Shown here: positions 1 through 5,690 of the stretch, piece by piece
Layout: each line of letters opens with the position of its first letter
How positions within the stretch are numbered: position 1 is the first letter of the stretch
Assembly (NCBI GenBank): GCA_021733705.1
Contig: JAIPKF010000026.1
Coordinates: 1 to 13,474, forward strand
Source: Chthoniobacterales bacterium
GTDB lineage: Bacteria > Verrucomicrobiota > Verrucomicrobiia > Chthoniobacterales > UBA6821
DNA: 13,474 nt
Reading direction: 5' to 3'
The notes under the pieces: generated by a model
Seen by the model: the letters and a program-made list of their open reading frames with translations, nothing else
What the model was told of the DNA's origin: nothing
Databases searched by the model: none
Program-made: the position numbers and the translations under genes

Positions 1-144
1 AAGATGACCTTAGAGCGTTCTCTCGAATATATTGCCAATGACGAATATGTCGAAGTGACCCCGCTGAGTCTTCGCCTTCGCAAGAAGATCTTGGATGCTA
101 CTGCACGCAAGCGGATGAGTGCGACCCCTGTTATTGCAGAGTAG
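1..144 (+). CDS. typA: Ribosome-associated GTPase TypA/BipA, C-terminal end (partial)
   Basis: The first 47 codons read in frame from base 1 to a TAG at 142-144. They give a tail with the pattern LERSLEYI..DEYVEVTP.SLRLRKKIL, which is the conserved C-terminal end of TypA/BipA translational GTPases (family knowledge: LE-ALE-I-DDE-VEVTP-S-R-RK). TypA binds the ribosome and helps 50S assembly and growth under stress. The GTPase and EF-G-like domains lie upstream of the window and cannot be checked. After the stop, TAGCCT (142-147) can pair with AGGCTA (177-182), but the loop is long and no T-run follows, so no convincing terminator is visible. Confidence 0.9.
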   Translation, partial: KMTLERSLEYIANDEYVEVTPLSLRLRKKILDATARKRMSATPVIAE

Positions 145-256
145 CCTGGATCACAAGGCAACTCTTAAAAATGTGAAGGCTAAAAAGTTATAAGATCTAA
201 AATAGAAGTTAGAAAACAGTACTTGATTTTGTGCAAGCTACGCTTCACGCTTCATC

Positions 257-274
257 CTTTACTTTTCTGTAATG
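257..274 (+). repeat. Short dispersed repeat, copy upstream of yebC
   Basis: CTTTACTTTTCTGTAATG here matches CTTTACTTGTGTGTAATG at 4614-4631 in 16 of 18 positions. The latter spans part of the inverted-repeat arm at the 3' end of bcp. The bases just upstream, a CTTCACGCTTCATC run, also resemble the CATTACCCGTTACTC run preceding the other copy. It may be a low-copy intergenic repeat family; two short matches in a low-complexity context are weak evidence. Confidence 0.35.
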
Positions 275-341
275 AATAAGGTCTTCAATCCCCTTATTGA
301 TTGTTGTATTATCAGTTAAATTCACATTTTGAAAAACTCTC

Positions 342-1073
342 ATGGGACGCCAATGGCTCTTAGCAAAGCGTGAAGTCTCTTCACTCAAAAAATCGAAAGC
401 AACGGGGAAATTTGTTCGCGAAATCACCATTGCAGCTCGTCAAGGAGGTGCTGATTCAGCTAGTAATGCTCGTTTAGCAGCAGCCATTGATAAGGCAAAA
501 CGAGAGAGTGTTTCTCGAGATGTCATCGAGAGGGCCATTCAGAAAGGATCTGGAACTGGCGATGATAAAACAGCACTCGAGCATATTGTTTTTGAAGGAT
601 ACACACCGCACAAAGTTCCTGTGATCGTGGAGGTCTTTACTGATAACAATAACCGCACTGCCCCAGAAATCCGTGTCCTTTTCCGTGAAGCTCAGCTTGG
701 GAATCCAGGAAGCAATAAGTTTCTTTTTGACCATGTTGGTTTAGTGGAAGCCTACACAACCAATCTCCAGGCCGATCTTGAAGAGGCAGCTATTGAAGCT
801 GGAGCAAGTGAGGTGGAACCCTTAACCCATGCTCACAATGATGATATCCCAAATGATGCTCTTGGAGCCCGCTTTATTACTGAGAGAACAGCCACTCATA
901 CTGTTTCTGAGTGGCTCTCTCAACATGGCTGGAAAGTGATTGCAAGTGAAATTGGCTATGTTGCTAAAAGCTTTCCTGAACTTTCGGAAGTGGAGCGACA
1001 TGATGTTGCTACTTTTTTAGAGGCCTTGGAGGAGCATGAGGATGTCCATCGTGTCTGGGCTGCGTTGAAATAA
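342..1073 (+). CDS. yebC: YebC/TACO1-family translation factor
   Basis: A full-length (243 aa) YebC/PmpR/TACO1 protein. The family is cytoplasmic; it was long annotated as a transcriptional regulator and is now linked mainly to translation of difficult (for example proline-rich) stretches. Visible hallmarks are ARQGGADSASNARLAAAIDKAK (residues about 33-54, shown as the A-x-x-GGADP-x-NARL pattern), the RDVIERAI-KG segment, EGYTPHKVPVIVE and DNNNRTAPEIRVLF. The N-terminus begins MGRQWLLAKRE instead of the usual MAGHSKWANIKHRK; I recall this variant from Verrucomicrobiota. The ATG at 342 is kept because the alignment starts immediately. No clear Shine-Dalgarno precedes it. A TATTAT at 307-312 with a poor -35 (TTCAAT, 284-289) is the best promoter guess. 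The gene sits 197 bp after typA. Confidence 0.93.
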   Translation: MGRQWLLAKREVSSLKKSKATGKFVREITIAARQGGADSASNARLAAAIDKAKRESVSRDVIERAIQKGSGTGDDKTALEHIVFEGYTPHKVPVIVEVFTDNNNRTAPEIRVLFREAQLGNPGSNKFLFDHVGLVEAYTTNLQADLEEAAIEAGASEVEPLTHAHNDDIPNDALGARFITERTATHTVSEWLSQHGWKVIASEIGYVAKSFPELSEVERHDVATFLEALEEHEDVHRVWAALK

Positions 1074-1088
1074 ACTTCCATAGAATAT

Positions 1089-1114
1089 TTCTTAAGAATT
1101 AAAAGCTTTCTTAA
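1089..1114. other. AT-rich dyad between yebC and the USP-like gene
   Basis: TTAAGAA (1092-1098) and TTCTTAA (1108-1114) form an exact inverted repeat with a 9-nt spacer. The left half is itself part of the 10-nt palindrome TTCTTAAGAA (1089-1098). It lies in the 71-bp gap before the USP-like gene, so it could be an operator or a weak hairpin. It is not GC-rich and has no T-run, so it does not look like a Rho-independent terminator. Confidence 0.3.
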
Positions 1115-1144
1115 TTTCGTAAAGCAATAGCTATCTGAAGCTCT

Positions 1145-2959
1145 ATGTCTAATCATATTAGCAGATTAGGAGATGCACTCAGTCTTACCTATCTTAATCC
1201 TTTTCACTCTACGGGAGGCACAAGTTCAAAGGGTGAGTTTGAAATATTTGGTCGTCAAGTAAAGGTAGTAGAGAATGGTGATGCAGCTTGGGCTCTTAGA
1301 AAGCTATATAATAGCGCAACAATGTATGAGACTCGAAAAGCTATTTATGATGCTACTGCTTGTACTCATTCATTCATAGCAGTCCCCTCGTCACAGAAGA
1401 AAATAATTAATGATGATTTTCAACCCTCCTCCTGGGGTATACTAGGAGAACTCGGAAGATACTTTAGCAATGATTGTGCTCGGCGTTGGGAAAATTATTC
1501 CTATGCATTCCTGGAAAAGGACTCTCAAGAATACTCGCAAAAGATATCATCGAATCAAGGATTTCGAGATACAGCACTTCCATGTACTGGAATTAACAAG
1601 CAAACTATCACTGGCCTCTCTAATCATACTGGGGCGTGTCGTATGAATGCCTCCCTGCAGGCTACAGCAGCATCGCTTCAAATCACCCTTGATTCACTAG
1701 TTAAGGAAGGTAAGGATAGTGCGAAGACAAAACTCGAAAGCAGAATTCAAGAAAAAATGCCAACTCTTTCAAAGTTGATCAATGGATCTCCAATGACAGA
1801 GAAAGATTGTCAAGCTCTTCATGCTGAAGGGGCACGTCTCCTTGCAGAAAATTATTGGTTTAATAGGCAAAGTCAATCAGGCATTGCAAGAGCATCATCT
1901 CAATCTGGCGACATCAGAGGATTAATGCGTCGTGTAGATATTACAACTATTTTCCTTCATGAGCTTAGCGCACCCGAAGTGACTTTTAATAAAGATAAAG
2001 AGATTCACGTCGCTTCCAGTATCACTATTGATGCAACTAATGATACTGTATCAGAATCAAGGACTACTCAGAGTGCTGTTAAGGCATGGTTAGAAAACAA
2101 AAAATACACCCTTGATATTAATCAAGCTCCTGCATCGCTCACTTTAAATTTTAAAAATAGCCGAAAGGGTAATGATGTTCTGCAACACGGCACCACGGAT
2201 ATTCTAAAGCCGATTACGTTTGGGAAGAGCCAATCATCTATCACCTATCAACCCAAAGCTATTCTGTGTGGTGTTTCTGCTGCTTCTGTTGGTCTAAAGG
2301 GAAGTGGCCATACTTTCTCTTTTTTAAGAAATGGAGATAGCTGGTCTGAAGTGAATGATTCAAAAATCATCCCCATTCCAAAAGAGTGGGAAAAGGAGCT
2401 AGAGAGCTACTTATCGCAACATAGTTGCTCCATTGTTTATGAAAAAGTAGAGCCACAAAAGGTATCACCAGATCAGGTTCAAACATCTACAAACGTTGTT
2501 ATAGGCGCTACAGATGACCAGGCTCCAGATCTATTTTTTCAAGCTTATAACGATTATCAAAAATCTCTTAATCCAGAGATCCAGGGAGATTTTTTCACAG
2601 AAAAACTTCCTACGAATTTATTCCCTTTTAGCTTTATGGGATCTCAATTGAAGTCTCAATACAAGGAGAGTAGTAACTTGAAGTCCATTCTACAAAAAAT
2701 TGAGACGCTCTCTTTAGATGACAATATATCAGAAAAACAAAAATATTTTCTTAATCTTAATCAATCATATTTTGAGGCTTTAAAAGCCTTTTATGAGTAT
2801 GATGATCCTGGTTGGCTAGTTGCAACTAATGACTTTCAAAATACAGCTATTCGTCTTCCAGAATCTTTTACCGAAGAGCAACAAACTCAGATAAAAGCTT
2901 CTACCGCTCTTCTAATAAAAGATTTTCAAGAACTCACACAGGAGATCTTTAAAAAATAA
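1145..2959 (+). CDS. Putative ubiquitin-specific protease-like deubiquitinase (peptidase C19), candidate host-directed effector
   Basis: This 604-residue protein shows the USP catalytic blocks in order. The Cys box GLSNHTGACRMNASLQ (157-172) aligns without gaps to the USP pattern GLxNxGNTCxMNSxLQ, giving nucleophile C165 (TGT at 1637-1639) and oxyanion-type N160. APASLTLNFKNSRK (328-341) matches the LPxxLxxHLKRF strand. The His box has GSGHTFSFLRNG (386-397) then W400 and VNDSKIIPI (403-411), matching GHYxAYxRxx..W..FNDSxVxxV: triad C165/H389/N404, with D405 next to it as in USP2. The C-to-H spacing of 224 is short, because the CxxC zinc-finger insert of many USPs is absent. Residues 1-140 and about 435-604 are unrecognised. 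There is no signal peptide or membrane segment. The gene stands alone, and samples within it are slightly more AT-rich than its neighbours (19-20 G+C per 60). Assignment is by motif only; activity on ubiquitin is inferred. Confidence 0.72.
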   Translation: MSNHISRLGDALSLTYLNPFHSTGGTSSKGEFEIFGRQVKVVENGDAAWALRKLYNSATMYETRKAIYDATACTHSFIAVPSSQKKIINDDFQPSSWGILGELGRYFSNDCARRWENYSYAFLEKDSQEYSQKISSNQGFRDTALPCTGINKQTITGLSNHTGACRMNASLQATAASLQITLDSLVKEGKDSAKTKLESRIQEKMPTLSKLINGSPMTEKDCQALHAEGARLLAENYWFNRQSQSGIARASSQSGDIRGLMRRVDITTIFLHELSAPEVTFNKDKEIHVASSITIDATNDTVSESRTTQSAVKAWLENKKYTLDINQAPASLTLNFKNSRKGNDVLQHGTTDILKPITFGKSQSSITYQPKAILCGVSAASVGLKGSGHTFSFLRNGDSWSEVNDSKIIPIPKEWEKELESYLSQHSCSIVYEKVEPQKVSPDQVQTSTNVVIGATDDQAPDLFFQAYNDYQKSLNPEIQGDFFTEKLPTNLFPFSFMGSQLKSQYKESSNLKSILQKIETLSLDDNISEKQKYFLNLNQSYFEALKAFYEYDDPGWLVATNDFQNTAIRLPESFTEEQQTQIKASTALLIKDFQELTQEIFKK

Positions 2960-2990
2960 ATGTGACTCCTAGCATTACACTAAAAAATTC

Positions 2991-4241
2991 TTAATGAGCC
3001 CTTAAGGAATTCACACTCGTTAAAATTCCAGCAATCATGGAGTAAGCTACAACCCCGACAAAAAGTGCTACAAGGAGAATAACTGCGGGTTGAATGAGTG
3101 TTGTGAGAGTGCCGATCTTAGAGGAGAGTTCACGATCATAACGCTGTGCTGCGCGTCCAAGAGCCCCAGCAATGTCACCAGTCTGTTCTCCAACACTTAA
3201 TATGTCGATCATGACAGGAGGAAAAAATCCGACCTTCTTCATCGATCTCTCCAAGCTGTATCCCTCACTCACGAGCGCTGAGATCTGTGCAATGAGTCCT
3301 CGTAAAAAAACATTTCCCGTAGCTCCATGCAGCAGATGAAGCCCTGAAAGAATAGTGACCCCATTGGAGACAAGGGTAGAGAGTGTTTGTAAAATTTCAG
3401 CAAAGAATTTTGTCTTTAAGACAGGACCCACCACCGGAATATCAAGCATTGCTTTGTGCCACCATGCTTTACCAGAGGGGGTTTCGGAAGCCATACGCAA
3501 GCCTAAAAAAGTTGCTCCTAATGTCGCAATAATAGCCCACCACCAGTGACCACAGAATTCGCTTATATTAATTAAACATTGGGTTATGAAGGGAAGCTTC
3601 TGACCTGATTTCCCAAGCAATACAGAAAGTTGAGGCACTAGAAATGTAAGAAAAATAAACATGAGTACTATTGCCGAGGCAAAAACAATACTCGGATAAA
3701 CGAGAGAGGAAGTTACTTTTTTACGAAGATCTTCCATCATTTCTAAGTGGGCACATTGACGTTTCAAAATTTTGGAGAGAGCTCCACTTGCCTCTCCAGC
3801 GGCCACCAAATTGCAATAGAGAGGGTCAAAGGATTCTCCACAATCACGGAGTGCTTTAGAAAAGCTAACCCCTTCACGCACACGAGCACGTAAAATTGCA
3901 GCTGCGATTTTTACAGGTGATTTTTCTTGGCGCTGTTCAATGACCTTAAGTGCCCCTTCCAGCTGCAAGCCAGCCTCTAAGAGCTCTGCTAGTTCTTCTG
4001 TAAAAAAAAGGAGTTGAGAGGTGCTGAGCCGAGTGAGTTGCAGGTCAGCTGCTGAGGTCGCAGACGATTCTTTTTTAGAAGAACTATTTTTGACATGACT
4101 CTCCCCCTCTCCTCGAACTGATCTAGGTTGTAGGCCTTTTAAACGAAGGAGACGATAGGCTTCACTTTGTGAGGAGGCTTCTAGGGAACCTGTTACCTCT
4201 TGGTGTGAAGCTCCAAAGGCTTGATAATAGAAGAGAGGCAT
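2991..4241 (-). CDS. GspF/PilC-type inner-membrane platform protein (T2SSF family)
   Basis: 416 aa, the usual length for GspF/PilC. These proteins form the inner-membrane platform of type II secretion or type IV pilus machines and contact the assembly ATPase. Residues 1-45 are the YQAFG...G.LEA.S..EAYRLLR.KGLQP N-terminal segment, followed by a Ser/Lys-rich linker (50-66). Two T2SSF repeats follow: about 77-200 (FFTEELAELLEAGL, then LYCNLVAAGEASG) and about 280-405 (FFAEILQTLSTLVSNGV, then MIDILSVGEQTGDI). Hydrophobic segments lie near 183-205, 233-250 and 383-407. No pilin, ATPase or secretin gene is nearby, so the system it serves cannot be named. It is convergent with the USP-like gene (31 bp gap). 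The start ATG (4239-4241) has no Shine-Dalgarno; a TTATAG lies only four bases upstream, which would give an essentially leaderless transcript. Confidence 0.9.
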   Translation of the reverse strand: MPLFYYQAFGASHQEVTGSLEASSQSEAYRLLRLKGLQPRSVRGEGESHVKNSSSKKESSATSAADLQLTRLSTSQLLFFTEELAELLEAGLQLEGALKVIEQRQEKSPVKIAAAILRARVREGVSFSKALRDCGESFDPLYCNLVAAGEASGALSKILKRQCAHLEMMEDLRKKVTSSLVYPSIVFASAIVLMFIFLTFLVPQLSVLLGKSGQKLPFITQCLINISEFCGHWWWAIIATLGATFLGLRMASETPSGKAWWHKAMLDIPVVGPVLKTKFFAEILQTLSTLVSNGVTILSGLHLLHGATGNVFLRGLIAQISALVSEGYSLERSMKKVGFFPPVMIDILSVGEQTGDIAGALGRAAQRYDRELSSKIGTLTTLIQPAVILLVALFVGVVAYSMIAGILTSVNSLRAH

Positions 4242-4358
4242 AGCGCTATAAAATTAGCATTTGTTGACTCTTTGTTCGAAAAATTCTTCTACGGACGATC
4301 AGAGTTAAAATGGAACAATGTAATAGTAGAGAACAGATAGTATTGCTCATCAAAAACC

Positions 4359-4430
4359 TGGGTTGGGAGGGACTCGAACCCTCAACCAATGCCTTAAAAG
4401 GGCACTGCTCTACCGTTGAGCTACCAACCC
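4359..4430 (-). tRNA. tRNA-Lys(UUU)
   Basis: Read on the minus strand, the acceptor GGGTTGG pairs with CCAACCC. The D arm is GCTC-AACGGTA-GAGC and the anticodon stem GTGCC/GGCAT, with loop CTTTTAA giving anticodon UUU. A 5-nt variable loop and T arm GAGGG-TTCGAGT-CCCTC follow. The discriminator base is A (4359), and the next bases are GG, so CCA is not encoded and must be added enzymatically. The D loop is short (7 nt) but the GG and the T-loop TTCGA are intact. It is transcribed in the same direction as the GspF-like gene, whose start is 117 bp further on. Confidence 0.96.
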
Positions 4431-4444
4431 TGAGAAAGCGGATA

Positions 4445-4472
4445 ATAATAGCAACCTTTCAAGGAAAGTAAA
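4445..4472 (-). promoter_or_regulatory. Candidate sigma70 promoter of tRNA-Lys
   Basis: On the minus strand, TTTACT (4472-4467) is followed after 16 nt by TATTAT (4450-4445), placing the start point a few bases before the tRNA 5' end (4430). The -10 matches 5/6 and the -35 4/6 of the consensus. The -35 lies inside the left arm of the inverted repeat at 4466-4494, so the repeat appears to supply part of the promoter. Confidence 0.45.
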
Positions 4473-4494
4473 GAGTGATGAGTAATGGGTAATG
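4466..4494 (+). repeat. Inverted repeat, left arm (upstream of tRNA-Lys)
   Basis: This arm reads AAGTAAAGAG, then a 7-nt insert (TGATGAG), then TAATGGGTAATG. The reverse complement of 4600-4621 reads AAGTAAAGAG then TAACGGGTAATG, so the arms match at 21 of 22 positions apart from the insert. About 105 bp separates the arms. Similar TAATG/GTAATG runs occur as intergenic repeats in other bacterial genomes; this copy carries no gene. Confidence 0.6.
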
Positions 4495-4599
4495 AGTTTT
4501 TTAAAGATCGATGTACCATCAGAATTCTTAAGCTTTTTTGATAGAAAGGATTTTCAAAAAATAATACTTCATGCGTGCGTCAGCTACACATTAATTATG

Positions 4600-4621
4600 C
4601 ATTACCCGTTACTCTTTACTT
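4600..4621 (-). repeat. Inverted repeat, right arm, covering the 3' end of bcp
   Basis: CATTACCCG then TTACTCTTTACTT is the reverse-complement partner of 4466-4494. It includes the bcp stop codon (TAA on the minus strand, 4609-4611) and the last few codons, so the bcp C-terminus (-TSKE) is written within repeat sequence. The two arms could form a long-range stem at the end of the bcp transcript, but there is no adjacent T-run, so a terminator role is not supported by standard criteria. Confidence 0.55.
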
Positions 4622-5139
4622 GTGTGTAATGCAAGTAATGCCTTTTGCACTTCAGTTGCAGCACCACTTGTTTGAGCATTGAGTGAGGACCAGACGATTT
4701 TTCCATCCTCAACAAGAAATGACTGACGACTTGTGAGCCCCACAATAGGAATGAGGGTGACTCCAAAAGCTTTGGCAACGTTCCCATTTTGATCTGAAAT
4801 AAGTGTAAAAGGGAGTTGATACTTTTGTTGGAATTTTTTCTGGGACTCTGGAGTATCTCTGCTTACACCTAAAATCTGAATAGCTTTCCCATGACGATCG
4901 TGGAGGGTGGCATAGGAATCCCTAAGAGAACAGGCCTCTGCAGTACATCCCGGGGTATCTGCTTTAGGATAGAAATAAACAAGAGTGATTCCTTTTGCAT
5001 AGAGATCAGAAAAGGAAACCGATTTTCCATTTTGATCAAGAGCACTGAGCTCTGGTGCAGTGGCGCCAATGGGAAGTGGTTGAGCAGCGAGTCCTAGTGA
5101 AGTCATAAGCGAAAAAAAAAGAAGTGAGCATTTTATCAT
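4609..5139 (-). CDS. bcp: Secreted Bcp/PrxQ-type peroxiredoxin
   Basis: 176 aa; thiol peroxidase that reduces hydrogen peroxide and organic hydroperoxides. Residues 1-19 (MIKCSLLFFSLMTSLGLAA) look like a signal peptide with a cleavage site near A18-A19, so the enzyme probably works in the periplasm; most Bcp proteins are cytoplasmic. The thioredoxin-fold core starts near PIGATAPELSALDQNGK. The active site is PKADTPGCTAEAC (58-70), with peroxidatic C65 and resolving C70 five residues on, the 1-Cys-plus-partner arrangement typical of PrxQ. GVSRDTPESQKKF and the LISDQNG segment are also family features. The ATG at 5137-5139 is the start that gives the signal peptide. A strong promoter-like pair (5160-5188) predicts a leader of about 14 nt without a Shine-Dalgarno. 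Confidence 0.92.
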   Translation of the reverse strand: MIKCSLLFFSLMTSLGLAAQPLPIGATAPELSALDQNGKSVSFSDLYAKGITLVYFYPKADTPGCTAEACSLRDSYATLHDRHGKAIQILGVSRDTPESQKKFQQKYQLPFTLISDQNGNVAKAFGVTLIPIVGLTSRQSFLVEDGKIVWSSLNAQTSGAATEVQKALLALHTSKE

Positions 5140-5159
5140 AAATTGATTAGAAATTTTAG

Positions 5160-5188
5160 ATTATGCTGATTAGCCACTGCCTTGACAA
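5160..5188 (-). promoter_or_regulatory. Candidate sigma70 promoter of bcp
   Basis: On the minus strand, TTGTCA (5188-5183) is separated by 17 nt from CATAAT (5165-5160); each hexamer matches 5/6 of the consensus. The expected start point is near 5153, only about 14 nt before the bcp ATG. The -35 is the complement of a TTGACA that serves a promoter pointing the other way. Confidence 0.6.
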
Positions 5189-5210
5189 ATCAAAAGCGCT
5201 GATCTCTATT
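5182..5210 (+). promoter_or_regulatory. Candidate sigma70 promoter towards tRNA-Pro
   Basis: A perfect TTGACA (5182-5187) is followed after 17 nt by TCTATT (5205-5210, 4/6). It points toward tRNA-Pro, about 117 nt downstream of the predicted start. A 7-bp hairpin CTATTTT-CATAA-AAAATAG (5206-5224) overlaps the -10. A second, weaker pair, TTGCAC (5294-5299) with 17 nt to TAGCTT (5317-5322), sits at the right distance just before the tRNA and may be the actual tRNA promoter. Confidence 0.4.
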
Positions 5211-5333
5211 TTCATAAAAAATAGCTTCAGCCCGGATATTTCATACTGAATTTTCGAAAAAGTTAATTTTTATGAGATTTATTGAATGCTTTCTTGCACT
5301 TCAGGAGTTCCATCGCTAGCTTATCTCTTCCCA

Positions 5334-5407
5334 CGGGGCGTAGCTCAGCTTGGTAGAGCGCTTGGTTTGGGACCAAGATGTCGCAGGTTCGAATCCTGTC
5401 GCCCCGA
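5334..5407 (+). tRNA. tRNA-Pro(UGG)
   Basis: The acceptor CGGGGCG pairs with CGCCCCG. The D arm is GCTC-AGCTTGGTA-GAGC, and the anticodon stem CTTGG/CCAAG carries the loop TTTGGGA with anticodon UGG. The T arm is GCAGG-TTCGAAT-CCTGT (one G-T pair), and the discriminator A is at 5407. CCA is not encoded; seven T's follow directly (5408-5414), and then the acyP start codon. Confidence 0.97.
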
Positions 5408-5414
5408 TTTTTTT

Positions 5415-5690
5415 ATGAAAACGTGCTGCATTCGCTATGAGGGAAGAGTTCAAGGAGTTGGTTTTCGGGCTACTGTATTATCTTTAGCTCGTGGCTTTGA
5501 TATTACAGGAAGCGTTAGAAATCTCATGGATGGTAGTGTGGAGTTAATAGCACAGGGTGATAGCAAAGAGATTGAAGAATTCCTCTCTTCAATTCGGGAA
5601 AGTCACCTCATTGGCCATATTCAACATGAACAGGAGGGTCGCATTGATAGTGACTCATTACCCCCTTTTCGTGGTTTTAAGATCTTATGA
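5415..5690 (+). CDS. acyP: Acylphosphatase
   Basis: 91 aa, the full length of the family. It hydrolyses the carboxyl-phosphate bond of acylphosphates. The signature EGRVQGVGFRATV (9-21) contains the phosphate-binding Arg R18, and GSVRNLMDGSVEL (32-44) contains the catalytic Asn N36. The frame stays open upstream through tRNA-Pro, but the ATG at 5415 is the true start because the family alignment begins there. That ATG is only seven T's after the tRNA discriminator base, leaving no room for a Shine-Dalgarno outside the tRNA. The gene is therefore probably read from the tRNA transcript, and tRNA 3' processing would leave an almost leaderless mRNA. The stop overlaps the next start as ATGA (5687-5690). 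Confidence 0.95.
   Translation: MKTCCIRYEGRVQGVGFRATVLSLARGFDITGSVRNLMDGSVELIAQGDSKEIEEFLSSIRESHLIGHIQHEQEGRIDSDSLPPFRGFKIL

Noticed and set aside
142..182. Terminator after typA (TAGCCT/AGGCTA)
   Set aside because: It has only 6 bp, a 29-nt loop and no T-run.
5286..5414. Upstream extension of the acyP open frame
   Set aside because: It would translate through the whole of tRNA-Pro; the family alignment begins at the ATG at 5415.
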